The notes under the pieces are model-generated. The model ran no database searches, was not told the origin of the DNA, and saw only the letters and a list, made by a program, of their open reading frames with translations. From the NCBI GenBank assembly GCA_029263125.1, contig JAJCYD010000011.1:62001-126000 (forward strand): a stretch of 64,000 nucleotides of DNA. Direction: 5' to 3'. The first letter of the stretch is position 1, and every line of letters starts with the position of its first letter. The position numbers and the translations under genes were made by a program. Source of the stretch: Solirubrobacteraceae bacterium (lineage in GTDB: Bacteria > Actinomycetota > Thermoleophilia > Solirubrobacterales > Solirubrobacteraceae). Below are positions 8,508 through 15,910 of this stretch, piece by piece.

Positions 8508-8532
8508 GGCCAGGTCCTTCGGGGGCCTGGCC
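8508..8532. repeat. short inverted repeat in the divergent upstream region
   Basis: GGCCAGG (8508-8514) and CCTGGCC (8526-8532) are perfect complements around an 11-base loop, just upstream of the TACGGT hexamer of the 70-residue membrane protein gene. It could be half of an operator system with the stronger repeat at 8546-8569. Confidence 0.35.
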
Positions 8533-8539
8533 CGCGCGA

Positions 8540-8569
8540 TACGGTGTCGGCTCCCAACCAGGAGCCGAC
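8540..8569 (+). promoter_or_regulatory. TACGGT -10 element followed by a 9-bp inverted repeat covering the Shine-Dalgarno site
   Basis: TACGGT (8540-8545) looks like a -10 hexamer. Directly after it GTCGGCTCC (8546-8554) and GGAGCCGAC (8561-8569) form a perfect 9-bp inverted repeat with a 6-base loop. The right arm contains the GGAG of the ribosome site for the gene at 8573. If transcription starts near 8552 the repeat is a DNA operator over the start site; if it starts earlier the RNA hairpin would mask the ribosome site. Confidence 0.5.
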
Positions 8570-8572
8570 GTC

Positions 8573-8785
8573 GTGTCCGACATCTCCAAGCGTCCCACCC
8601 GTACACCCCGCCGCGTGCGCGAGAAGCGCGCCAACCAGCTCGTGCTCGTCGGGGGCATCGCGGGTGTTGTGGCCGTCGTGGGATTCCTGCTCGTGTTGTT
8701 CACGAGTTTCGGGGCCGGGATCCCGCTGCTCGCCGCGATCATCTGCGGCGTGTGCATCTACCTCTTTCGCAAGATGACCACCTGA
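8573..8785 (+). CDS. small single-pass or hairpin membrane protein, 70 residues
   Basis: The GTG at 8573 is chosen because AGGAG (8560-8564) lies 8 bases upstream; the frame stays open further up but that part is not protein-like. The product has a basic N-terminus (SKRPTRTPRRVREKRANQ) and then two hydrophobic stretches (LVLVGGIAGVVAVVGFLLVL and GIPLLAAIICGVCIYLF), so it is a small cytoplasmic-membrane protein with both ends probably inside. No family is recognised. Its stop overlaps the ATG of the next gene by one base (TGATG), so the two are coupled. Confidence 0.7.
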   Translation: MSDISKRPTRTPRRVREKRANQLVLVGGIAGVVAVVGFLLVLFTSFGAGIPLLAAIICGVCIYLFRKMTT

Positions 8786-9129
8786 TGGCGGCGATCGATC
8801 GGATGAACGCCGCAGCGATGACGTGGCCCGTCGCGTCGGGCTCGCTCGTGCTCGGGTTCGGCGTCGCGCAGGCCACCGGCGTGCGTCCGCTCGGCGGGGT
8901 CGTGCTCGCCCTTGGCGCCGGATGGTGTGCGCTGCGCTGGCGGCGCACGGTCGGGACGCCACGCACGGTCGGCCTGGTGGCGCTCTACCTGGTGGCGTTC
9001 GTCGCGTCACACGTGATCGCCGACACGGTCGGCACATGGGGCGCGGTGTTCCTGGTCGCGGCGCTCGTCGGCCTGGCCACGCTGCTCGTCGCGGACATCC
9101 CCGCCTCGCGCGGCGCCGTCGCCGCCTGA
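8785..9129 (+). CDS. hypothetical membrane protein, 114 residues
   Basis: The ATG at 8785 overlaps the preceding stop. The protein has three or four hydrophobic segments (PVASGSLVLGFGVAQA, GGVVLALGAGWCALRW, LVALYLVAFVASHVI, GAVFLVAALVGLATLLVA) separated by short Arg-rich loops, so it is an integral membrane protein. I do not recognise the family. Translational coupling with the 70-residue membrane protein suggests the two form a complex or act in the same process. Confidence 0.7.
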   Translation: MAAIDRMNAAAMTWPVASGSLVLGFGVAQATGVRPLGGVVLALGAGWCALRWRRTVGTPRTVGLVALYLVAFVASHVIADTVGTWGAVFLVAALVGLATLLVADIPASRGAVAA

Positions 9130-9178
9130 CGGCGCCACCTGTGTGACGCGTTTCTCCCAGGAGCGCGCGAGCCCCGGT

Positions 9179-9184
9179 TAGGGT
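9179..9184 (+). promoter_or_regulatory. TAGGGT -10 element, leaderless start of the GMC oxidoreductase
   Basis: TAGGGT ends 6 bases before the ATG at 9191 and no Shine-Dalgarno sequence lies between them, so transcription should begin at or next to the start codon. Confidence 0.5.
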
Positions 9185-9190
9185 GCTCCG

Positions 9191-10768
9191 ATGGAGTCCT
9201 CCTATGACGCGGTGGTGGTCGGCTCCGGGTTCGGTGGCGGGATCACGGCGTGCCGCCTGGCCGAGCAGGGCTGGCGCGTCTGCGTGCTCGAGCGCGGCCG
9301 ACGGTTTGGCCCCGGGGACTTCCCCGATCGCCCCGAGCAGGCGCCGCGGATGTTCTGGCACGCCCGTCACAATCCCGGCGGCTTCTTCGATCTGCGCATC
9401 ATGCGCGACGTTGCCGTCCTGACCGGCGCCGGGGTCGGTGGCGGCTCGCTGGTCTACGCCAACGTGCAGCTGCGAGCCCCCGACGACGTCTTCGAGGACC
9501 CAGCCTGGCCGATCGCGATCGACGCCGCGGTCCTGCGCCCGTATTACGATCGCACCGAGGCGGCGCTGGAACCGCGCGAGACGCCCTCGACGCCCGCGCT
9601 GCCCAAGGTCCGCGCGTTCGACGCGATGGCCGCGCGAGCGGGACTGCCCGCCTCGCGACTGCCGATCGCCGTGCACTTCGGCGAGGACCGCCGCCACCCA
9701 TTCAGCGGCGCCTTTCAGCAGGGTTGCGACAACCTCGGCCGCTGTGACATCGGCTGCCCGCGCAACGCGCGCAACACCGTCGACATCACGTACGTGGCGA
9801 AGGCCGAGAGTCATGGCGCCGAGGTCTTCCCGCTGCACGAGGTGCTGCGCATCGACGCGCCGGCGCGCGGGGACGAGCACTGGCGGGTGGGCTATCGCGA
9901 CCTGCAGTACGCAAACGCCGGCGAGGTCAGCGCGCCCGTGTTGGTGCTGGCGGCCGGGACGCTCGGCTCGACGCGCCTGCTGCTCAAGAACCGTCGCCGG
10001 CTACGGCGCCTGTCCCCGGCACTCGGTACGCGCTTCTCGGGCAACGGGGACGCGCTCGCGCTTGCCCTGGATCCGCAGGAGCCCGACGTCGCAGGTGCCC
10101 AGGCCGAGTTCGGCCCGACGATGGTCAGCCGCATCGACCTCGCCGCCGAGCAGCAGCTGATGGTCGCCGATGGCGGATTGCCCGGAAACTTCGGCGGGCT
10201 GCTGGAGATCGTCCGCGGCGTCCGGGCGATCACGGGGCTTGGGCGCGTCGCGCTGCGGGCGAAGAACGTCGCGGCACGCATCGGGTTCTCCGATCGCTCG
10301 GTCACGCCGCGCACCATGACCCTGCGCAAGCGCATGCAGCCGATCGGCGACACGCTGATCTTCCTGATGATCGGCCGCGACGCCGCCGACGGGCGCATGC
10401 GCCTGACGCCGCTGTTTGGGTGCTTTGACATCCGCTGGAGCGCGACCGCCAGCGAGCAGCTCTTCGCACGCATGCGCACGTTGGCCGCAGCGCTCGCGCA
10501 GGCCGCGGGCGCGACGTCGTTCTTCGCGCTGGATGCCGGGCCGCTTGGCAAGTACATCACCGTGCATCCGCTCGGCGGGTGCCCGATGTCCGACGACCCG
10601 AAGACGGGCGTCGTCGACGAGCACGGCAAGGTTCACGGCTACGACGGCCTCTACGTGCTCGATGGCTCGATCGTGCCGACGGCGCTGGGCGTCAACCCGT
10701 CCAAGACGATCGCGGCACTGGCCGAGCGCGGCGTCGAGCATCTCGTCGCCGAGCGGGAGCCGGGGTGA
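9191..10768 (+). CDS. GMC-type FAD oxidoreductase (cholesterol-oxidase-like)
   Basis: 525 residues. The N-terminal FAD-binding motif is VVVGSGFGGG (residues 8-17), followed by LERGRRFGPGDFP. LTGAGVGGGSLVYANV and GCDNLGRCDIGCPRNARNT are hallmarks of the cholesterol oxidase/GMC branch, and the C-terminus carries HPLGGCPMSDD and GVNPSKTIAALAER. Such enzymes oxidise an alcohol (often a sterol) and pass electrons to oxygen or another acceptor. No signal peptide or Tat motif is seen, so it should be cytoplasmic. It is coupled by a 4-bp overlap to a second flavin oxidase. The substrate is an inference; a non-sterol alcohol is possible. Confidence 0.85.
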   Translation: MESSYDAVVVGSGFGGGITACRLAEQGWRVCVLERGRRFGPGDFPDRPEQAPRMFWHARHNPGGFFDLRIMRDVAVLTGAGVGGGSLVYANVQLRAPDDVFEDPAWPIAIDAAVLRPYYDRTEAALEPRETPSTPALPKVRAFDAMAARAGLPASRLPIAVHFGEDRRHPFSGAFQQGCDNLGRCDIGCPRNARNTVDITYVAKAESHGAEVFPLHEVLRIDAPARGDEHWRVGYRDLQYANAGEVSAPVLVLAAGTLGSTRLLLKNRRRLRRLSPALGTRFSGNGDALALALDPQEPDVAGAQAEFGPTMVSRIDLAAEQQLMVADGGLPGNFGGLLEIVRGVRAITGLGRVALRAKNVAARIGFSDRSVTPRTMTLRKRMQPIGDTLIFLMIGRDAADGRMRLTPLFGCFDIRWSATASEQLFARMRTLAAALAQAAGATSFFALDAGPLGKYITVHPLGGCPMSDDPKTGVVDEHGKVHGYDGLYVLDGSIVPTALGVNPSKTIAALAERGVEHLVAEREPG

Positions 10769-12243
10769 GCGGACCGCCATTCAAGGTTCGCACGGCGTGG
10801 CGCAACCACCTGGGCAACCAGTCGATCGACCCGCTGCGCATCTACCGCCCGCGGTCGATCGACGATGTCGTGGCGATCGTGCGGGCGGCCGAGGCGGCGG
10901 GTGTCAGGACCCGCGCGGTCGGCTCGGGACACTCGTGGTCAGACGTCGCGCTGACCGAGGGCTTTCTCATGCGCAGCGACCTGCTGTCGCGCGTGCCCGC
11001 GCCCGAGCCGGATTTCCTGCGACCGGCGTGGAAGGGCCGCACGCTCGTGCGCGCCGAGGCCGGGATCCGGCTCAAGGAGCTCAACGCCTACCTGGATCGC
11101 AACGGCCTCGGGCTCTCGCAGATGGGCGGGTATGACCACCAGACGGTGGCCGGCGTGATCTCGACGTCCACGCACGGGTCGGGCATCGAGTTCGGGCCGC
11201 TGAACGACAATGCCCACTCGCTGGACATGGTCGTCAGCGGTGGTCGCGTGATGCGAGTGGAGCGCGCGGACGGACCAACAGACCGCGCTGACTACCTGGC
11301 TCATCACGGCGAGCGCCGCACGCTCGTCCAGGACGACGACGTGTTCGATGCGGTGGCCGTCGGGATGGGCTGCATGGGCATCGTCTGCACCGCCCTGATC
11401 GAGGTGCGGCATCGCTTTCACCTGCGCGAGGTGCGCGAGATGCACCCGTGGGCGAAGGTCAAGGTCGATCTGCTCGACGGCGCGGTGCTCGCCGACAACG
11501 AGCACTACGAGCTGGTCTTCAGCCCCTACGCGCGCAAGCACGAGTACCCGTGCCTCGTGACGACCCGCAACACCGTCGCCGATCCGACCAACCGGATGCT
11601 CGACAAGCGCATGCGCAACTGGCTCGTCGAGCTCGGCGCGAGGCTGCCGATCACGCCGCGGCTGCTGAATCTCGCGCTGCACCTGCGGCCGAGCCTCGCT
11701 CCGTTTCTCATCGAGACCGCGATGAAGGCGCTCCTCAAGGACGAGTACGACGAGGTGAGCTTCAAGGTCTTCAACATCGGCAACGCCAACCTCGTGCCCG
11801 CCTACTCGTCGGAGATCGGGATCCCGATGGACGGCCGCCACATCGAGGCCGTCGAGCGGGTCTTCGAGGTCGCCGACCGCCAACGAGGTGTCGGCGACGT
11901 CTACCAGAGCTCGCCGATCGCGCTGCGCTTCGTCAAGGCCTCCAGCGCGTACGCATCGATGATGCACGGCCGCGACACGATGATGATGGAGCTCATCCAG
12001 CTGCGCGGCAACGAGGGCGGCTACGAGATGCTCGGGGCCTACGAGGAGGCGCTGTATGACCTCGGCGGCCGACCGCACTGGGGCCAGGTGAACACGCTCA
12101 CCGACAGCCACGGGCTGGTCTCGTCGATGTACCCGCGCTGGGCGGACTGGCTGCGCGTGCACCGCGAATTGAACGCCACCGGCGTGTTCGACAGCCCGTT
12201 CTCCAAGCGCGTCGGCATCGTGCAGGAGCGCTTCACGCCGTAA
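10765..12243 (+). CDS. FAD-linked oxidase of the D-arabinono-1,4-lactone/alditol oxidase family
   Basis: 492 residues from the GTG at 10765, which overlaps the preceding stop (GTGA). The PP-loop reads GSGHSWSDVALTEG; the His of GSGHS is the usual covalent FAD attachment site of this (VAO) family. QMGGYDHQTVAGVISTSTHG follows, and the C-terminal RPHWGQ is a variant of the family's HWGK. Members oxidise sugar lactones or alditols with formation of hydrogen peroxide. The tight coupling with the GMC oxidase suggests two successive oxidations of one compound (inference). No catalase or peroxidase lies nearby. Confidence 0.85.
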   Translation: MSGPPFKVRTAWRNHLGNQSIDPLRIYRPRSIDDVVAIVRAAEAAGVRTRAVGSGHSWSDVALTEGFLMRSDLLSRVPAPEPDFLRPAWKGRTLVRAEAGIRLKELNAYLDRNGLGLSQMGGYDHQTVAGVISTSTHGSGIEFGPLNDNAHSLDMVVSGGRVMRVERADGPTDRADYLAHHGERRTLVQDDDVFDAVAVGMGCMGIVCTALIEVRHRFHLREVREMHPWAKVKVDLLDGAVLADNEHYELVFSPYARKHEYPCLVTTRNTVADPTNRMLDKRMRNWLVELGARLPITPRLLNLALHLRPSLAPFLIETAMKALLKDEYDEVSFKVFNIGNANLVPAYSSEIGIPMDGRHIEAVERVFEVADRQRGVGDVYQSSPIALRFVKASSAYASMMHGRDTMMMELIQLRGNEGGYEMLGAYEEALYDLGGRPHWGQVNTLTDSHGLVSSMYPRWADWLRVHRELNATGVFDSPFSKRVGIVQERFTP

Positions 12244-12312
12244 CGTGCGCGCCGTGCTCGTGCGAGGCTACGCGGGGCTGCTCGCCGCGGTCCATCGACA
12301 CGGCGTAGCTCC

Positions 12313-12813
12313 TCAGCCAGGCTGCGAGGCGGCGGCGTGCGCGCCGTCGCTGTCGCCGGTGCTCGTCTTGATCGCGTGGGGGAGCATCGGCAGCAGCACG
12401 TCCAGACACTGGCGCACCGCCTTGGGATTGCCGGGCAGGTTGATGACGAGCGTCGTCCCGAGCTGGCCCGCGACGGCGCGCGAGAGCCAGGCCAGCGGCT
12501 GGATCTTCGCGGTCTCCGATCGCATTGCCTCGGCGACGCCGGGCGCCTCGCGGTCGATGACCGACCGCGTTGCCTCAGGGGTGACGTCGCGCGGCGCGAG
12601 GCCGGTCCCGCCGGAGGTCACGACGAGATCGGCGCCGGCGGCGAGCTCCGTGATCGCCGCGGCGATGTCGTCGAACTCGTCGGGGACCAGCCGGCGCTGC
12701 GCGATCTGAAAGCCGGCGTCGCCGAGGATCTCGGCCATCATCGACGTCGTCGTGTCCGCGCGGCTGCCGGCCGAGCGCGTGTCGGAGATCGTGAGGATCG
12801 CTGCGCTGGGCAT
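12313..12813 (-). CDS. mog: molybdopterin adenylyltransferase (MogA/MoaB family)
   Basis: 166 residues, normal for MogA/MoaB. AAILTISDTRSAG at the start, LVVTSGGTGLAPRDVTPEATR in the middle and NLPGNPKAVRQCLDVLLPMLPHAI near the end are the family's molybdopterin- and nucleotide-binding motifs. It adenylylates molybdopterin before molybdenum insertion. It diverges from the moaD-moaE fusion gene with only 29 bp between starts, so both promoters must overlap. Whether it is MogA or the equivalent MoaB cannot be separated from sequence alone. Confidence 0.9.
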   Translation of the reverse strand: MPSAAILTISDTRSAGSRADTTTSMMAEILGDAGFQIAQRRLVPDEFDDIAAAITELAAGADLVVTSGGTGLAPRDVTPEATRSVIDREAPGVAEAMRSETAKIQPLAWLSRAVAGQLGTTLVINLPGNPKAVRQCLDVLLPMLPHAIKTSTGDSDGAHAAASQPG

Positions 12814-12830
12814 CAGGCTCGGCGGGGTCG

Positions 12831-12836
12831 TAGCAT
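12831..12836 (+). promoter_or_regulatory. TAGCAT -10 element of the moaD-moaE fusion gene
   Basis: TAGCAT ends 6 bases before the ATG at 12843, so the mRNA is probably leaderless. The -35 region must lie inside the first codons of the divergent mog gene. Confidence 0.5.
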
Positions 12837-12842
12837 CGGGTC

Positions 12843-13505
12843 ATGGACGTTACCGTCAGATTGTTCGCCAGCCTGCGCGAGCACGCCGGGATCGGCACGA
12901 CCCAGCTTGTCCTTGCCGATGGAGCGACGGTCGCCGATGCGATCGCCGCGCTGCGCGAGGGGGCGCTCGCGGGGCTGCCCGAGAACGCGCCGTTCGTGAC
13001 GGCCGTCGCGCGCGAGTACGTGACGCCCGACCACAGGCTCGTCGCGGGTGACGAGCTGGCGCTCGTGCCGCCGGTGAGCGGTGGCGGCGGCGCGGTTCGC
13101 ATGGCCGACGTCGTCGACGAGACGATCGATGTCGAGGCCGTCCGGCGCAGCGTCGCGGACCCCGAAACCGGCGCCACCGTCGTCTTCATGGGCACGACGC
13201 GCTCGGTCCCGAGCCTGGAATACGAGGCCTACGTCGACATGGCCCGCGAGCAGATCGCGCAGATCGCCGCGGGTGTCGCCGAGCGCCACGGCTGTGTCGC
13301 GGTCGCCTGCGTGCATCGCGTCGGGCTCGTTCCGCTCGGCGATCCGAGCGTCGTCGTCGCGGCATCCGCGGCGCATCGAGCCGAGGCGTTCGAGGGCGCC
13401 CGTGCACTGCTGGACACCGTCAAGGCCCAGGCGCCGATCTGGAAGAAGGAGCACTACGAGGAGGGCCCGTCCGCCTGGGTGGAGGGGACGCTGCCGCAAG
13501 CGTGA
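12843..13505 (+). CDS. fused molybdopterin synthase, small (MoaD) plus large (MoaE) subunit
   Basis: 220 residues. Residues 1-83 are MoaD: a ubiquitin-like fold ending in PPVSGGGG (76-83), the Gly-Gly tail that carries the thiocarboxylate. Residues 86-220 are MoaE: LEYEAYVDMA, VACVHRVGLVPLGD, AAHRAEAFEGA and the catalytic-Lys motif APIWKKEHY. The complex converts precursor Z to molybdopterin. The Gly-Gly tail is buried by the fusion, so cleavage after Gly is expected, as reported for mycobacterial MoaX. The MoaE part lacks about six residues between GTTR (117-120) and SVPSLEYEAY, where E. coli MoaE has a polar loop. Confidence 0.92.
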   Translation: MDVTVRLFASLREHAGIGTTQLVLADGATVADAIAALREGALAGLPENAPFVTAVAREYVTPDHRLVAGDELALVPPVSGGGGAVRMADVVDETIDVEAVRRSVADPETGATVVFMGTTRSVPSLEYEAYVDMAREQIAQIAAGVAERHGCVAVACVHRVGLVPLGDPSVVVAASAAHRAEAFEGARALLDTVKAQAPIWKKEHYEEGPSAWVEGTLPQA

Positions 13506-13519
13506 GGGGTGGGCATTCT

Positions 13520-13550
13520 GGTGTGTCTGGGGCACGCTTGACGACACACC
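13520..13550. terminator. bidirectional hairpin terminator between convergent genes
   Basis: GGTGTGTC (13520-13527) pairs perfectly with GACACACC (13543-13550) around a 15-base loop, in the 53-bp gap between the stops of the moaD-moaE gene and the HTH-TOBE regulator. There is no clear T-run, as usual in GC-rich actinobacteria. Confidence 0.55.
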
Positions 13551-13558
13551 CCCGGTGC

Positions 13559-13930
13559 CTATCGCTCGATGACGACGATCGTCGATTTCACGACGGCCGT
13601 GGCGGTCTGGCCGGGCTTGAGGTCGAGCTCGTCGGCGGCCTCGCGCGACATCAGCGACACGATGCGGTACGGGCCGCAGGCCATGTCGATCTGGGCCATC
13701 ACGCCATCGCGGCGGACGTCGACAACGACGCCGGCCATCCGGTTGCGCGCGCTGGATCGCGAGTTCGTGCCGCGGTCGCGCAGCACGCGCGCGAGCTCCT
13801 CGGGGGCCAGCACGCGCCGGTTGCCACGGCGTTCGAAGGCGATCCGCCCGTCGCGCTCCCAGCGGCGCAGCGTGTCGACGCTGACCCCGAGCGCCTGAGC
13901 GGCGATGCCGATCCGGATCCCCTCGTCCAT
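13559..13930 (-). CDS. MerR-type HTH plus TOBE/Mop-domain molybdate-responsive regulator
   Basis: 123 residues. Residues 5-50 are a MerR/excisionase-type winged helix (IGIAAQALGVSVDTLRRWER, then a RRVL/APEELARVL continuation). Residues 58-123 are one TOBE/Mop domain (RNRMAGVVVDV, then LDLKPGQTATAVVKSTIVVI), the molybdate/tungstate-binding fold. It probably senses molybdate and controls the adjacent modABC genes. It lies 62 bp after modC on the same strand, with its own TAGCCT hexamer (13940-13945) 9 bases before the start, so it can be transcribed separately. HTH-TOBE proteins of this layout are smaller than ModE, which has two TOBE domains. Confidence 0.85.
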   Translation of the reverse strand: MDEGIRIGIAAQALGVSVDTLRRWERDGRIAFERRGNRRVLAPEELARVLRDRGTNSRSSARNRMAGVVVDVRRDGVMAQIDMACGPYRIVSLMSREAADELDLKPGQTATAVVKSTIVVIER

Positions 13931-13939
13931 CCAGCCGCA

Positions 13940-13988
13940 AGGCTACCAGTGTTGCCTATGCAGATGCCGGCTGCAGGGCCGCAATAGG
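13940..13988 (-). promoter_or_regulatory. promoter and operator-like repeats of the HTH-TOBE regulator
   Basis: On the minus strand TAGCCT (13940-13945) is a leaderless-type -10. Just upstream lie TTGCCTATGC (13952-13961) and GCAATAGG (13981-13988), an imperfect inverted pair (CCTATGC facing GCAATAGG). The same words recur upstream of modA at 16715-16720 and 16748-16760, so this may be a shared molybdate operator. Confidence 0.45.
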
Positions 13989-13992
13989 TGAA

Positions 13993-15069
13993 TCAGCGTG
14001 GCGTGAGCCTCGTTGCGGAGACCTTGAACGTCGCGGTCACCTCGCTGCCGGCGCTGAGCTGCAGCTCCCGGACGGAGTCGCGCGTGACTTCGGCGGCCAG
14101 CGGCTGAGGCGTGGCCAGCCCCAGTCGCACGCGCTCCCCGATCTGCGTTATCGAGACGACCTTCGCGTGGACGTGGTTGCCCGCCGAGCTGTGCGACGCC
14201 GACCCGAGGGGTTCGATGATCACCTCCCACGGGAAGATGCTCGCCGCCACCGGTCCGTCGACGCCGTCGGTGCTGGAGACCTCGCCGCCCCCATCCAGAG
14301 CCACGCGCGTGAGACCGCCGTCATGACGGCGTGCGGTGCCGGTCAGCACCGAGGCGCCCGTGAAGTCGGCGACGAACGGGGACGCCGGGCGCATGGCGAG
14401 ATCCGCCGGGCGTCCCTCCTGCACGACCCGCCCGTCGTCGATCACGCCGACGCGATGGCCGAGCGCCGCCGCCTCCAGGAAGTCGTGGGTCACCAGCACG
14501 GCCGGCACGCCGACCTCCGCGAGGATCGCCTGTAGCTCGCGCGATGCCGCGGCGCGGGTGCGGGCGTCCAGCGCGGAGAGCGGCTCGTCGAGCAGCAGGG
14601 CTCGCGGCGCTCGGGCCAGCGCGCGGGCGAGCGCGACCCGCTGGCGCTCCCCGCCCGACAGGGTGCGGGGACGCGCGTCGCACCGCGCGCTCATGCCGAA
14701 GCGCTCCAGCAGCGCCATCGCGCGCCCGCGGCGCTGGCCGCGGGGAACGTCCTTGCGCATGCCGAACGCGACGTTCTGCCAGGCGCTCAGGTGGGCGAAG
14801 AGGGCGTACTCCTGAAAAACGTAGCCGCAGCGGCGCAGGTCGGGCGCGCGATCGATACCACGCCCGGTGTCAAGCCAGGTCTCATCGGCGCAGCGCACGC
14901 GACCGTCGCGCGGCGTGAGGAGCCCGGCGACGATCCGCAGCACGCTGGACTTTCCCGCGCCTGACGGGCCGGCCAGCGCGAGGCACTCGCCGGGCGCCAC
15001 GCGCAGATCGACGTCGAGCTCCAGCGCCCCGAGCATCGTGTGAGCCTCAACCGCGAGGTCCACCGACAC
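13993..15069 (-). CDS. modC: molybdate ABC transporter ATP-binding protein
   Basis: 358 residues. Walker A is GPSGAGKSS (34-42), the signature is LSGGERQRVALARAL and Walker B is LLLDEPLSALD. About 290-358 form a TOBE domain (HVHAKVVSITQIGERVRLGL), typical of ModC. It energises molybdate import with ModB and ModA. The GTG start overlaps the end of modB by 23 bp; a second GTG at 15063 is also possible. The order modA-modB-modC with overlapping ends is the classic operon. Confidence 0.92.
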   Translation of the reverse strand: MSVDLAVEAHTMLGALELDVDLRVAPGECLALAGPSGAGKSSVLRIVAGLLTPRDGRVRCADETWLDTGRGIDRAPDLRRCGYVFQEYALFAHLSAWQNVAFGMRKDVPRGQRRGRAMALLERFGMSARCDARPRTLSGGERQRVALARALARAPRALLLDEPLSALDARTRAAASRELQAILAEVGVPAVLVTHDFLEAAALGHRVGVIDDGRVVQEGRPADLAMRPASPFVADFTGASVLTGTARRHDGGLTRVALDGGGEVSSTDGVDGPVAASIFPWEVIIEPLGSASHSSAGNHVHAKVVSITQIGERVRLGLATPQPLAAEVTRDSVRELQLSAGSEVTATFKVSATRLTPR

Positions 15070-15910
15070 CGCCCAGCGCTTCGCCGCCGCGCACGAACTT
15101 CACCGACAGCAGGATCGCCGCGGACACGACGACGAGCACCACCGACAGCGCCAGCGCGTCCTCGAAGCGCACCGAGAAGCGGTTGTAGATCGCCAGCGGC
15201 ACAGTCTGGGTGACGCCGACGAAGGAGCCCGCGAACATCAGCGTGGCGCCGAACTCGCCCAGCGCCCGCCCGAGTGCCAGGGCCGTGCCGGCCACGAGGC
15301 CCGGCATCGCCGTGGGAATGACGATCCGCGCGAACGCCTCGGCTTCCGAAGCGCCGAGCGTCCGCGCGGCGTCGACGACCGTCGCGTCGACCGCGCCGAA
15401 GGAGGCCAATGCCTGGCGCACGTAGAACGGCGACGCCACGAATGTCAGCGCGATCACCACCGCGGCCGTCGACAGCGAGAAGCTGACGCCGATCGGCGCC
15501 AGGATCCCTGCGGGTCCGATCGCGGCGAGCAGGCCGATGCCGGCCACCGCGGGCGGGAGCACGAGCGGCAGCTCGACGAGAGTGATGACGATCGCGCGCC
15601 CGCGAAAGTGGCGCGTGGCAAGGAAGTAGGCGGCCGGCGTTCCAACGCCGAGGATCAGCGCCAGTGCGAGCGCGGTCGTCTTGAGGCTCAGCCACAACGC
15701 CTCCTGGACGACGGGCTGGCCGAGGCTCGAGATGAGCTTCCCCGGGCTGCTCTCGAGGAAGATCGCGACGATCGGCAGCACGAGGAACGTCAGCACGATC
15801 GCCGTTGCGAGCCCGACCAGGACCGCGAACCACGCGCGCGAACGGCGCTCGCGCGGTTCGGAGCCCGGCCGTCGCGTGCGTGACCGCGCCGGGTGCGCCG
15901 GGGTGCTCAA
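15047..15910 (-). CDS. modB: molybdate ABC transporter permease
   Basis: A membrane permease with about six segments and the binding-protein-dependent EAA motif AARTLGASEAEAFARIVIP. It forms the channel of the molybdate importer. I prefer the TTG at 15910, whose TTGA overlaps the modA stop by 4 bp and gives 287 residues. A GTG at 15958 would add 16 poorly conserved residues and a 52-bp overlap. Neither start has a good Shine-Dalgarno sequence, consistent with coupling. The N-terminal ~35 residues are Arg/Pro-rich before the first helix. Confidence 0.88.
   Translation of the reverse strand: MSTPAHPARSRTRRPGSEPRERRSRAWFAVLVGLATAIVLTFLVLPIVAIFLESSPGKLISSLGQPVVQEALWLSLKTTALALALILGVGTPAAYFLATRHFRGRAIVITLVELPLVLPPAVAGIGLLAAIGPAGILAPIGVSFSLSTAAVVIALTFVASPFYVRQALASFGAVDATVVDAARTLGASEAEAFARIVIPTAMPGLVAGTALALGRALGEFGATLMFAGSFVGVTQTVPLAIYNRFSVRFEDALALSVVLVVVSAAILLSVKFVRGGEALGGVGGPRG

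Noticed and set aside
8456-9880. Long open frame (474 codons) on the minus strand over the membrane-protein and GMC genes
   Set aside because: It is Arg/Ala/His-rich, has no domain motif and is antisense to well-supported genes; such frames are expected at this GC.
10939-12162. 407-codon frame on the minus strand antisense to the lactone oxidase
   Set aside because: Composition is that of a mirror frame (Val/Asp/His/Arg-rich) and no motif is seen, while the plus strand encodes a clear FAD oxidase.
12263-12300. GCTACGC ... GCGTAGC as a terminator between the lactone oxidase and mog genes
   Set aside because: The arms are 7 bp with a loop of about 30 bases and no other support.
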